Below are positions 14,341 to 20,858 of a DNA stretch of 21,607 nt, piece after piece. A program made the position numbers and the translations under genes. The first letter of the stretch is position 1; each line of letters starts with the position of its first letter. This DNA is from Oscillospiraceae bacterium (GTDB taxonomy: Bacteria; Bacillota; Clostridia; Oscillospirales; Oscillospiraceae): the NCBI GenBank assembly GCA_016295225.1, contig JAEDLP010000016.1:1-21607 (forward strand). The letters are read 5' to 3'. The notes under the pieces were generated by a model, which worked only from the letters and a program-made list of their open reading frames with translations, was not told the origin of the DNA and searched no databases.

Positions 14341-14402
14341 GTCGTATTCTCCTTCCCCCCACTGGGGCGGTCTTATTTCTTGTTTTCTGATGAGAGCCAG
14401 GA

Positions 14403-14418
14403 TAACAAACAGTTGTTA
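14403..14418. promoter_or_regulatory. Dyad TAACAA-N4-TTGTTA, possible operator upstream of HAD copy 2
   Basis: The perfect 6-4-6 inverted repeat lies about 65 bases upstream of the HAD copy 2 start and just after the predicted transcription start. Location and symmetry fit a repressor site; no regulator is identified. Confidence 0.35.
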
Positions 14419-14429
14419 CGTTTTTTTCT

Positions 14430-14458
14430 ATCATATGTTACATTTCCATGTTTTTCAG
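14430..14458 (-). promoter_or_regulatory. Possible promoter of HAD copy 2
   Basis: On the minus strand CTGAAA (14453-14458), a 17-base spacer and TATGAT (14430-14435) are seen. The -35 is weak. Confidence 0.35.
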
Positions 14459-14471
14459 TGAGCTTATCACC

Positions 14472-14501
14472 AAAAAGCAAAGAACCTTCGTTGGAAGGTT
14501 C
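14472..14501 (-). terminator. Terminator after the TIGR04076-like remnant
   Basis: An 8-bp stem (14482-14489 with 14494-14501, loop GTTG) is followed on the minus strand by TTTGCTTTTT. It closes the flavin oxidoreductase transcription unit. Confidence 0.8.
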
Positions 14502-14524
14502 CTTGCCCATATGAATTCCTCGTT

Positions 14525-14735
14525 TCATTCCAACCGCTGGATCTTGAAGATCACCGGGCGGACGCCGTCGTTGCAGCAGGTGACCATGACGGTTTCGTCG
14601 TTGGTCCAGCCGTGCATGATGGAGCCCCCCTGGAGGGCCGCGTACACATAGTGGCTGATGGCGCGCCAGGCCTCGGCGCAGAACTTGCCGTCCAGCATGG
14701 TCAGGTGTCCACCAGGAACTCCTGCCCCTCGCCAT
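14525..14735 (-). pseudogene. Frameshifted/truncated TIGR04076-like small protein
   Basis: On the minus strand, the frame ending at TGA 14525-14527 encodes, from an internal ATG at 14698, a 57-residue piece beginning MLDGKFCAEAWRAISHYVYA and ending CCNDGVRPVIFKIQRLE. The FCAEAW block and the CCNDG-RPVIFKI ending resemble the C-terminal part of TIGR04076 family proteins. The matching upstream block (YGEGQEFLVDT, like the family GDEFLVD element) is present but in another frame, which stops at a TGA directly before LTMLDG. Adding one base near 14705 would join the two. The ATG with a proper ribosome binding site (AAGGAG at 14744-14749, ATG at 14735) is in yet a third frame, and the family N-terminus is missing. 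This is a degraded gene, a sequencing error, or a short product initiated at 14698. It follows the oxidoreductase stop by 18 bases. Confidence 0.6.
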
Positions 14736-14753
14736 AACGAGTTCTCCTTTCCC

Positions 14754-16697
14754 TTACAGCTCCAGGGCCGCCTGGTACCCGGTGTGGACGGCGTCCCAGA
14801 TCTGGCCGCCGCGGATGCGGTCGCCGATGGGAAGGACCTTGCCGCAAACCCGGTTCAGTTCCTCCCCGTAGGGGCTGGCGGGCCGGGTCCCCAGGGCCAG
14901 GACCACCCGGTCGCAGGGGTAGACGTACTCCTCCCCGGTTCGGGAGTCCACGAACCAGATGCGGTCCGTGCCGATTCTGGTCAGGGTGCGATTGCACAGA
15001 AAGACCACGTTGTTGGGCTCCAGCACCGCCGTCATGGCGTTGCGGTTGGAGCCGAGAACCCCGGGGGACAGCCGGGGGGCCGCCTCCAGCACCAGGACGG
15101 CGTTGTCCTTCTCCCGCTGGGAGAGGATCTCGGCGGTCTCCAGGCCGGTCATGCCGGAGCCAACCACCACGACGCTCTCCTCCACCGGGGCGATCCGGCC
15201 GCTGATGATCTCCGGGGGAGTACACACCATGGGGCTGTCGGTTCCCGCAATGGAGGCGGGGACGGCAGGCAGACCGCCGGTGGCGTCCAGGATGGCGTAG
15301 GGCTGCAGCGCCCGCAGTTCTTCCACCGTGGGGGCGCAGTTCAGCCGGATCTCCACCCCGGCCCGGGCGCAGCGGCGGATCAGGCTGTCCAGCAGATCCT
15401 GGATGCGCTCCTTCCGGGGGGGCTTCCCGGCCAGCTTCAACTGGCCCCCCAGAGAATCGCTCTTCTCAAAGAGAACCACCCGGAAGCCCCGGCGGGCCGC
15501 CGTCCAGGCAGCTTCCATGCCCCCGGGGCCGCCGCCCAGGACCGCCACCAAGCGGCCGTCCCCGTCGGTTTTCAGGGGCGGGAGCTGGGCCTCGTAGCCG
15601 GTCTCGGGGTTCACCGCGCAGGTGATGTGGCCCTCGTCATAATACTTGCCCAGGCAGGCCATGCAGGCAATGCAGGGCAGGATGTCCTCCTCCCGGCCTT
15701 GGAAGGCCTTGTTGGTCCAGTTGGGGTCGGCCAGGTGACAGCGGACAGAGGCGGCGAAGTCCAGAACCCCTTCCGCCAGGAGCTTTTCCGCATAAGCCGG
15801 CTCCCGGATCATGGTCACCGCCAGGACGGGAATGGACACCGCCCCCTTCACCGCCTTGGCCAGGTGCTTGCGCCAGCCCTGGCGGTAGTGCATGGGCTCC
15901 ATGCTCTGGCTGAGCTTGCTGGAGGTGCCGGAGGCGCTGGCGTTGATGGCGTCCACCCCCCAGCTCTCCAGCATCTGGCAGATCTTCACGCCGGTGTCGG
16001 CGTGGTAGCCCTGCAGGCCGATGTATTCCTCGATGGACACCCGGAACATGAGGGGGAAGTCCCGGCCGCAGGCCGCCCGGATGGCCTCCACGATCTCTCT
16101 CAGGATGCGGGTGCGGTTTTCCAGGCTGCCGCCGTATTCATCGGTCCGCTGGTTGGTGACGGGGCTCAGGAAGCTGTGGAGGAGGTAATGGTGGGCGGCG
16201 TGGATCTCCACCCCGTCAAAGCCCGCCTCCTTCACCCGCCGGGCGGCCTGGCCGAACTTTTGGACGATATCGTGGATCTCCTCCAGGGTGACTGCCCGGG
16301 CGCCCCCCTGCTTCTTGCCCTTGGCGGCGCTGGCGGAGATCAGATCCTTGGGATTCAGCTTGGGGTCGGCGTTGGCCCCGGGATGGAAGAGCTGGGCGAA
16401 GATCCTGGTGCCATAGGGATGGACCCGGTCGGCCAGCAGCCGGAAGGAGGGGATGTTCTCCTCCCGGGCGGCGTTCAGCTCCCGGTAAAAGAGGACGCCG
16501 CGATCCTCGTCCACACAGACCATTTCCGTGATGATGAGGCCCACGCCTCCCTTGGCCCGGGCCTCGTAGTAGGCCAGCATGTCCTCGGTCATGGTCCCGT
16601 CAGGCTCGGACAGAGAGGCCGAGGCCGCCGTCATGGCCATGCGGTTTTTGATGGTCAGGGAGCCGATCCGCCCCGGCGCGGAAAGGTGTTCGTACAT
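14754..16697 (-). CDS. NADH:flavin oxidoreductase, 2,4-dienoyl-CoA reductase/BaiCD-like (FMN, Fe-S, FAD)
   Basis: The 647-residue multidomain enzyme belongs to the old-yellow-enzyme group that includes FadH, enoate reductases, BaiCD/BaiH and trimethylamine dehydrogenase. An FMN-binding TIM barrel covers about 1-340, with active-site segment EIHAAHHYLLHSFLSP (164-179) and YGGSLENR (188-195). A four-cysteine [4Fe-4S] site follows at C342, C345, C348 and C360. A C-terminal half has two dinucleotide folds, GGGPGG (388-393) and GSGMTG (513-518), for FAD and NAD(P)H. Electrons should pass from NAD(P)H via FAD and the cluster to FMN and then to an activated C=C bond; the physiological substrate (enoyl-CoA, enoate or steroid-type enone) is not known. 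The ATG at 16697 is preceded by AAGGGG about ten bases away. It is divergent from a COG3581-like gene. Confidence 0.9.
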   Translation of the reverse strand: MYEHLSAPGRIGSLTIKNRMAMTAASASLSEPDGTMTEDMLAYYEARAKGGVGLIITEMVCVDEDRGVLFYRELNAAREENIPSFRLLADRVHPYGTRIFAQLFHPGANADPKLNPKDLISASAAKGKKQGGARAVTLEEIHDIVQKFGQAARRVKEAGFDGVEIHAAHHYLLHSFLSPVTNQRTDEYGGSLENRTRILREIVEAIRAACGRDFPLMFRVSIEEYIGLQGYHADTGVKICQMLESWGVDAINASASGTSSKLSQSMEPMHYRQGWRKHLAKAVKGAVSIPVLAVTMIREPAYAEKLLAEGVLDFAASVRCHLADPNWTNKAFQGREEDILPCIACMACLGKYYDEGHITCAVNPETGYEAQLPPLKTDGDGRLVAVLGGGPGGMEAAWTAARRGFRVVLFEKSDSLGGQLKLAGKPPRKERIQDLLDSLIRRCARAGVEIRLNCAPTVEELRALQPYAILDATGGLPAVPASIAGTDSPMVCTPPEIISGRIAPVEESVVVVGSGMTGLETAEILSQREKDNAVLVLEAAPRLSPGVLGSNRNAMTAVLEPNNVVFLCNRTLTRIGTDRIWFVDSRTGEEYVYPCDRVVLALGTRPASPYGEELNRVCGKVLPIGDRIRGGQIWDAVHTGYQAALEL

Positions 16698-16735
16698 AGC
16701 AAAGGTTCCCCTTTCTCGATTGGTTTCTTGGTTCC

Positions 16736-16764
16736 ATTCTATCGGGTTTTCGCATAAAAAACAA
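16736..16764 (-). promoter_or_regulatory. Probable promoter of the flavin oxidoreductase gene
   Basis: On the minus strand TTGTTT (16759-16764), a 17-base spacer and TAGAAT (16736-16741) lie about 40 bases upstream of the ATG. The divergent + strand promoter starts only 45 bases away, leaving room for a shared control site. Confidence 0.55.
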
Positions 16765-16808
16765 GGGGCGGGAAGTCTCCGCTCCCCCGCGTCGAAGAAT
16801 ACAAATCC

Positions 16809-16837
16809 TTGACACTTTACCCATATTTTGGTATATT
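16809..16837 (+). promoter_or_regulatory. Promoter of the COG3581-like gene
   Basis: A perfect TTGACA (16809-16814) lies 17 bases before TATATT (16832-16837). Predicted start is near 16844, about 30 bases before the ATG. Confidence 0.82.
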
Positions 16838-16874
16838 TTACGGGAACAAATCCACCAAACAAGGGGGTCCTCCT

Positions 16875-18098
16875 ATGGAGGCACAATTTCAAAAGGAGAA
16901 GCACACCCTTTTGATGCCGGGTCTCTTCCCCATCCACATGGAATTTCTGGCCGCCGCCATTCGGGCCAGCGGCTATCGGGTCAAGGTCCTCTCCAGCAGC
17001 GGACGGTCCGTTCTGAACCTGGCCCTGGGATACATCCACAACGACATGTGCTACCCCGCCATGTGCTCCGTGGGCCAGCAGCTCTACGCCCTCACCAGCG
17101 GGGAGTTTGACCCCGACGAGGTAGCCCTCATCCAGTTCCAGACCGGCGGCGGCTGCCGGGCCTCCAACTACGCCAGCGTCCTGAAAAAAGCCCTGGAGAA
17201 GCTGGGCCTGGACCGGGTCCCCATCGTCACCTTCGGCTTTTCCAACCTGGCCCGGGGCAGCGGGTTCTCCATCACCCCCTTCATGTGCCAGCGGCTGCTG
17301 GCCGCCCTGACCTACGGGGACCTGCTGATGCTCTTGAGCAACCAGCTCCGGCCCTACGAACGCCAGCCGGGGGCCGTCCAGACCCTGGCCGGCCAGTGGC
17401 GGACCAGGCTCCAGCGGGAACTGGCCTCCACCCGGTCCGGTCTCTCCCAGGTGAGAGCCAACCTGAAGCAGATGGTCAAAGCCTTCGCCGACATCCCCAT
17501 CCAGGTCCGGAAAAAGGTCAAGGTGGGCATCGTGGGGGAGGTCTATGTGAAATACTCCCCCTTCGCCAACAACAACCTGGAGGCCCTCCTCCAGAGCCAG
17601 GACTGCGAATACATGCTCCCCGGGGTGCTGGGGTTCATCCACTACTGCCTCACCGGCCCCGCGGTGGACTGGGAGCTCTACGGCGGCAACAGGCTCCGCC
17701 ATGGGATCAGCCTGACCCTCGGCCGGATCGTCCAGCGGTATGAGACCGCCCTGGCCAAAGCCCTGGCTCCCTTCCCCCAGTTCCACCAGCCGCCCTCCTT
17801 CCGGGCCATGCGGGAGATGGGCGAACGGGTCCTCTCCCGGGGCGTAAAGATGGGCGAGGGCTGGTATCTGCCGGCGGAGATGGTGGAGCTCATCGAGAGC
17901 GGCTACAGCAACATTCTCTGCGCCCAGCCCTTCGGCTGCCTGCCCAACCACATCGTGGGCCGGGGGACCCTGCGGAAGCTGCGGGAGCTCTATCCCACGG
18001 CCAACATCATGCCCCTGGACTACGACCCGGGGCTGTCCCAGGTGAACCAGGAAAACCGCATCAAGCTCCTGCTGGCCAACGGCCGGGCCCAGGCCTGA
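16875..18098 (+). CDS. Stand-alone COG3581-like protein (2-hydroxyacyl-CoA dehydratase activase-related)
   Basis: The 407-residue protein resembles the C-terminal region of the very large activase proteins of 2-hydroxyacyl-CoA dehydratases (DUF2229/COG3580-COG3581 group). No ASKHA ATPase domain is present. Conserved-looking cysteines occur in NDMCYPAMC (C59, C64), GGGCRAS (C94) and CAQPFGCLPNHIVGRG (C349, C355), followed by DYDPG (382-386); they could hold an iron-sulfur cluster, by analogy with the dehydratase subunits. KHTLLMPGLFPIHMEFLAAA near the N-terminus fits the first strand and helix of this fold. AAGGGGG (16861-16867) lies seven bases before the ATG; an earlier in-frame ATG at 16809 overlaps the -35 and is rejected. 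The gene is monocistronic and divergent from the flavin oxidoreductase. Neither an ATPase activase nor dehydratase subunits are visible, so the function is open. Confidence 0.75.
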   Translation: MEAQFQKEKHTLLMPGLFPIHMEFLAAAIRASGYRVKVLSSSGRSVLNLALGYIHNDMCYPAMCSVGQQLYALTSGEFDPDEVALIQFQTGGGCRASNYASVLKKALEKLGLDRVPIVTFGFSNLARGSGFSITPFMCQRLLAALTYGDLLMLLSNQLRPYERQPGAVQTLAGQWRTRLQRELASTRSGLSQVRANLKQMVKAFADIPIQVRKKVKVGIVGEVYVKYSPFANNNLEALLQSQDCEYMLPGVLGFIHYCLTGPAVDWELYGGNRLRHGISLTLGRIVQRYETALAKALAPFPQFHQPPSFRAMREMGERVLSRGVKMGEGWYLPAEMVELIESGYSNILCAQPFGCLPNHIVGRGTLRKLRELYPTANIMPLDYDPGLSQVNQENRIKLLLANGRAQA

Positions 18099-18109
18099 CG
18101 GCAGCATAA

Positions 18110-18140
18110 AAGCCTCCCTCTGACAAGGGAGGCTTATTTG
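18110..18140 (+). terminator. Terminator of the COG3581-like gene
   Basis: A 10-bp stem (18110-18119 with 18126-18135, loop CTGACA) is followed by ATTTGTTT. It may also slow transcription from the converging minus-strand gene ending at 18161. Confidence 0.82.
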
Positions 18141-18160
18141 TTTGCGATGCAGAACGCGGG

Positions 18161-18712
18161 TTATTCCTGGGCAGGCTCGGCAGGGGATTTCTCCGCCTCG
18201 GCCGCTTCCTTGGCGGCGGCCCGGGCGGCCCGCTCCTGCTCTTTCTTCTCCTTGGCGGCGGCCTCCTGGGCTTCCTTTTCCTCCCGGCGGGCCTGCTTCG
18301 CCTCCTTTTTCAGCTCCGCCAGGTACTCCGGCGGCACTGCGTTGGAGCCGTTGGGGTTGCGGATGTAAGCCTGGACGGTCTGGGCCAGCTCCTCGGTGGA
18401 GGGATGGACCACCACCAGGTTGTTCTCATAGGCGTACCAATAGCTCTTCTTCACGTCGGGCATTTCCTTGGTGATGAGCTGCAGGCAGCCCTGACGCATG
18501 GCGGTGGGCGGGGTATAGACCACGTCCTTGATGGAGGTGAAGGGGATGACCCGCTCCTTTTCCTTCATCCGGGTTTTGCCCAGGCAGCGGATGACACAGT
18601 AGTCCAGATACACGTCCAGCCGGGAGGACCCGCCGGGGAGCCAGAAAATCATACCCTTGCGGATCTTCTGGATCTGTTCTGCCTTTTGCTTCTTCTTTTT
18701 GCGTCCAAACAT
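18161..18712 (-). CDS. Hypothetical protein with PH-like domain and charged Ala/Lys/Glu tail
   Basis: The 183-residue cytoplasmic protein has no family I can name with certainty. A very basic start (MFGRKKKKQKAEQ) precedes a ~95-residue beta-rich region. In it, VIPFTSIKDVVYTPPTAMRQGCLQLIT (about 55-81) resembles the strand pattern of bacterial PH-like domains (DUF4429/bPH type, where a start-of-strand SI is followed by a glycine and IxF). Residues ~125-183 are almost entirely A, K, E and R and should form a single long helix or coiled coil, ending in a disordered EKSPAEPAQE. There is no signal peptide or membrane helix. GGAGG (complement of 18721-18725) lies eight bases from the ATG. It has its own promoter but follows the aldo/keto reductase gene in the same direction. 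Confidence 0.8.
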   Translation of the reverse strand: MFGRKKKKQKAEQIQKIRKGMIFWLPGGSSRLDVYLDYCVIRCLGKTRMKEKERVIPFTSIKDVVYTPPTAMRQGCLQLITKEMPDVKKSYWYAYENNLVVVHPSTEELAQTVQAYIRNPNGSNAVPPEYLAELKKEAKQARREEKEAQEAAAKEKKEQERAARAAAKEAAEAEKSPAEPAQE

Positions 18713-18759
18713 GGTCAGCGCCTCCGTCCCAATGGTTCAAATTTCCGTAACAATAATAC

Positions 18760-18788
18760 AGTATAGACCCTTCTTGGGCGAAATGCAA
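18760..18788 (-). promoter_or_regulatory. Probable promoter of the PH-like gene
   Basis: On the minus strand TTGCAT (18783-18788), a 17-base spacer and TATACT (18760-18765) lie just past the end of the aldo/keto reductase gene. Confidence 0.65.
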
Positions 18789-18806
18789 GAAAAGGATGGG
18801 AGTCTG

Positions 18807-19652
18807 TCAGAAATCAATTTCGTCGGGGTCGTGGGAGGTGGCCGTGGGGGGCATGGCGTCCAGGCGAGCCATGTCCTCAGGGGAAATGGTAAAGTCGAAG
18901 ACCTGGACATTCTCCCGGATGCGGGCCGGGGTCACGGACTTGGGCAGGGGGAGGGCCCCCTTCTGCAGACACCATCGAATACAGAGCTGGGCCGGGGTCT
19001 TGCCGTATTGGGCGGCGATCCCGGTGATCAGGGGGTGGTCCAGGAGCTTGCCCCGGCCCATAGGGGACCAGGCCTCCACTAAGACGCCGTTGTCCCGGCA
19101 GTAGGCCAGGGTCTCCGTCTGGGCCTGGCCGGGGTGGAGCTCGATCTGATTCACCATGGGTTTGACCTCGGTCTCCATAAGGGCCTTCAGATGGTGGGGC
19201 TTGAAGTTGGACACGCCGATGGCCCGGACTTTCCCCAGCCTGTGGAGTTCTGTAAAAGCCCGCCAGGTGTCCCGGTTGATTGCCTCCCAGTCCTGGTACT
19301 GCCGGGCAGTGGCCGGCCAGTGGATGAGACACAGGTCCAGATACTCCAGGCCCAGCCGGTCCAGGCTGGCCAGGATGGAGGCCTTGGCCTTCTCATAGCC
19401 CCGCTCGGTGTTCCACACCTTGGTGGTGACGAAGATCTCCTCCCGGGGGATGTCGGCGGCCCGGATGGCCCGGCCCACGCTGCTCTCGTTGCCGTAGAAG
19501 GCGGCGGTGTCGATGTGGCGGTAGCCTGTCTCCAGGGCGGTTTTGACAGAGGCCACCCCCACCTCCCCTTCCGGGGTCTTGTAGGTGCCGAAACCCAGGC
19601 GGGGAATGGTCACGCCGTTGGACAAGAGATAGGAATCGGTCAGGGTTTGCAT
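18807..19652 (-). CDS. Aldo/keto reductase
   Basis: The 281-residue NAD(P)H-dependent oxidoreductase has the (beta/alpha)8 AKR fold. The full catalytic tetrad is present at the classic positions: Asp48 (HIDTA), Tyr53 (AFYGN), Lys78 (TTKVW) and His111 (LIHWP). The first signature GYRHIDTAAFYGNE (43-56) and the cofactor-site segment LPKSVTPARIREN (about 237-249) place it near the AKR5 (2,5-diketo-D-gluconate reductase / prostaglandin F synthase-like) group. It reduces a small aldehyde or ketone that sequence does not specify. AAGGAGG (complement of 19660-19666) is seven bases from the ATG. Only about 15 bases separate that site from the rpsI terminator and no promoter is visible, so it may be transcribed by read-through from rplM-rpsI. 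Confidence 0.93.
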   Translation of the reverse strand: MQTLTDSYLLSNGVTIPRLGFGTYKTPEGEVGVASVKTALETGYRHIDTAAFYGNESSVGRAIRAADIPREEIFVTTKVWNTERGYEKAKASILASLDRLGLEYLDLCLIHWPATARQYQDWEAINRDTWRAFTELHRLGKVRAIGVSNFKPHHLKALMETEVKPMVNQIELHPGQAQTETLAYCRDNGVLVEAWSPMGRGKLLDHPLITGIAAQYGKTPAQLCIRWCLQKGALPLPKSVTPARIRENVQVFDFTISPEDMARLDAMPPTATSHDPDEIDF

Positions 19653-19677
19653 GATGGTTCCTCCTTGGTATCTTTAC

Positions 19678-19709
19678 AAAAAACACCTCCGAAAAAATCG
19701 GAGGTGTTT
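19678..19709 (-). terminator. Terminator after rpsI
   Basis: A 12-bp perfect stem (19681-19692 with 19698-19709, loop of five A on the plus strand) is followed on the minus strand by T6. It begins 20 bases after the rpsI stop and lies directly upstream of the aldo/keto reductase ribosome binding site. Confidence 0.9.
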
Positions 19710-19728
19710 TGATAAGCGTATGAAAGAA

Positions 19729-20133
19729 TCAGCGCTTGGAGAACTGGGGAGCGCGACGGGCTGCCTTCAGGCCGTACTTCTTTCTCTCCTTCATTCTGGG
19801 GTCGCGGGTCAGGAAACCGGCGGCCTTCAGGGTGGGACGATACTCAGCGTTCATCTCCAGCAGAGCGCGGCTGATGCCGTGACGGATAGCGCCTGCCTGG
19901 CCGGCAACGCCGCCGCCGGAAACGGTGGCAACGATGTCCACCTTGCCGGTGAGCTCGGTGGCTTCCAGGGGCTGACGGACCACCAGCTTCAGGGTGTCCA
20001 GGCCGAAGTAATCGTCGATGTCACGGCCGTTGATGGTGATGGAACCGGTGCCGTTGGGGAACAGATGGACGCGGGCCACGGAAGACTTCCGGCGGCCGGT
20101 GCCGTAATGGTAAGGCTTCTTGCTCTTATACAT
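19729..20133 (-). CDS. rpsI: 30S ribosomal protein S9
   Basis: The 134-residue protein is recognised by YGTGRRKSSVARVHL (10-24), the central GGGVAGQAGAIRHGISRAL (73-91) S9 signature and the basic C-terminal end RRAPQFSKR, whose last residues contact P-site tRNA. It is second in the rplM-rpsI operon. Its ribosome binding site AAGGAGG (complement of 20143-20149) overlaps the rplM stop codon (20148-20150), so translation is coupled. Codon use is that of a highly expressed gene. Confidence 0.97.
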   Translation of the reverse strand: MYKSKKPYHYGTGRRKSSVARVHLFPNGTGSITINGRDIDDYFGLDTLKLVVRQPLEATELTGKVDIVATVSGGGVAGQAGAIRHGISRALLEMNAEYRPTLKAAGFLTRDPRMKERKKYGLKAARRAPQFSKR

Positions 20134-20147
20134 GTTCTAGTTCCTCC

Positions 20148-20579
20148 TTATTCTGCGGCCCACAGTTCGGGCTTCTGTGCTGCGTGGATGTGCTCGGAGC
20201 CACGGAAAATCTTCAGGCGGGTCAGGGAGTCCTTGGTGATGATGTTGCGGGGCATCATGCCGCGGACAGCGACCTTCATTGCCAGTTCGGGCTTCTCCTG
20301 CATCAGCTTGCTGTACTTGGTCTCCTTCAGACCGCCGACATAACCGGAGTGAGTGCGATAGTACTTCTGCTCCAGCTTCTTGCCGGTCAGGACGGCCTTC
20401 TCAGCGTTGATGACGATGACGAAGTCGCCGCAGTCAGCATGGGGGGTGTACTCGGGCTTATGCTTGCCGCGCAGCAGGGTGGCTGCCACAGCTGCGGTCT
20501 TACCAAGGGGCTTGCCAGCGGCGTCAAGGATATACCACTTGCGCTCGATGTTGCCCTTGTTAGCCATGAAAGTGGACAT
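20148..20579 (-). CDS. rplM: 50S ribosomal protein L13
   Basis: The 143-residue protein carries the L13 landmarks WYILDAAGKPLGKTA (15-29), the ADCGDFVIVINAEK block (49-62) and the signature AVRGMMPRN (104-112). It is an early-assembly protein of the large subunit. The start at 20579 (MSTFMANKG) has GGAGG (complement of 20589-20593) nine bases ahead and gives the family length; a longer in-frame start at 20600 would precede that site. It is the first gene of rplM-rpsI, with a consensus promoter and a ~120-base structured leader. Confidence 0.97.
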   Translation of the reverse strand: MSTFMANKGNIERKWYILDAAGKPLGKTAAVAATLLRGKHKPEYTPHADCGDFVIVINAEKAVLTGKKLEQKYYRTHSGYVGGLKETKYSKLMQEKPELAMKVAVRGMMPRNIITKDSLTRLKIFRGSEHIHAAQKPELWAAE

Positions 20580-20702
20580 AGGGTCGAACCTCCAAATCAA
20601 AATATCTTATAATGGGAACGGATCTTGCCGGCTTTACAAAACGGGCGATTTACCCTTATAATGCAGAGGAAAGCCGCACAAAAGAGAGCCGTTTTTTCAG
20701 CG
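20580..20702 (-). promoter_or_regulatory. Probable ribosomal protein L13 leader (autoregulatory 5' UTR)
   Basis: The ~120-base untranslated leader of rplM has a long-range 7-bp helix, CGGCTTT (20670-20676) with AAAGCCG (20629-20635), enclosing a smaller GGG/CCC hairpin. A 9-base word CATTATAAG occurs twice on this strand (20655-20663 and 20606-20614), once inside the enclosed loop and once downstream. L13 leaders are known in front of rplM in Firmicutes. Assignment is by position and folding only. Confidence 0.5.
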
Positions 20703-20708
20703 GACCTT

Positions 20709-20737
20709 ATTATAGTACAGGACCTTGTCCCTGTCAA
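20709..20737 (-). promoter_or_regulatory. Consensus promoter of rplM-rpsI
   Basis: On the minus strand TTGACA (20732-20737), a 17-base spacer and TATAAT (20709-20714) are all ideal. Predicted start is near 20702. Confidence 0.9.
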
Positions 20738-20858
20738 CGTTTTTTCTCAAAATTTTAATTTACCGCGATGAAATCTCCGTTTTTCTCTTATATTCTCATC
20801 TAATCTCTCGAAATCTCTGCTTCGATTTTCATTTTTGTTTTTCAGGAGGGTACGTTCC

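Noticed and set aside
14373..14735. 120-codon minus-strand frame beginning MARGRSS
   Set aside because: It has a good ribosome binding site but its residues match nothing, while another frame of the same DNA carries a recognisable conserved C-terminus.
14658..16757. 699-codon open frame on the plus strand opposite the flavin oxidoreductase
   Set aside because: Composition (Gly/Ala/Pro/His) is that of an antisense shadow, and the opposite strand has complete catalytic motifs.
14754..18107. 1117-codon minus-strand frame as one fusion protein
   Set aside because: The part upstream of 16697 is antisense to the COG3581-like gene and non-homologous. Family alignment, promoter and start codon place the real start at 16697.
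20580..20600. Longer start for rplM
   Set aside because: It would lie upstream of the good ribosome binding site at 20589-20593; MSTFMANKG fits the family.
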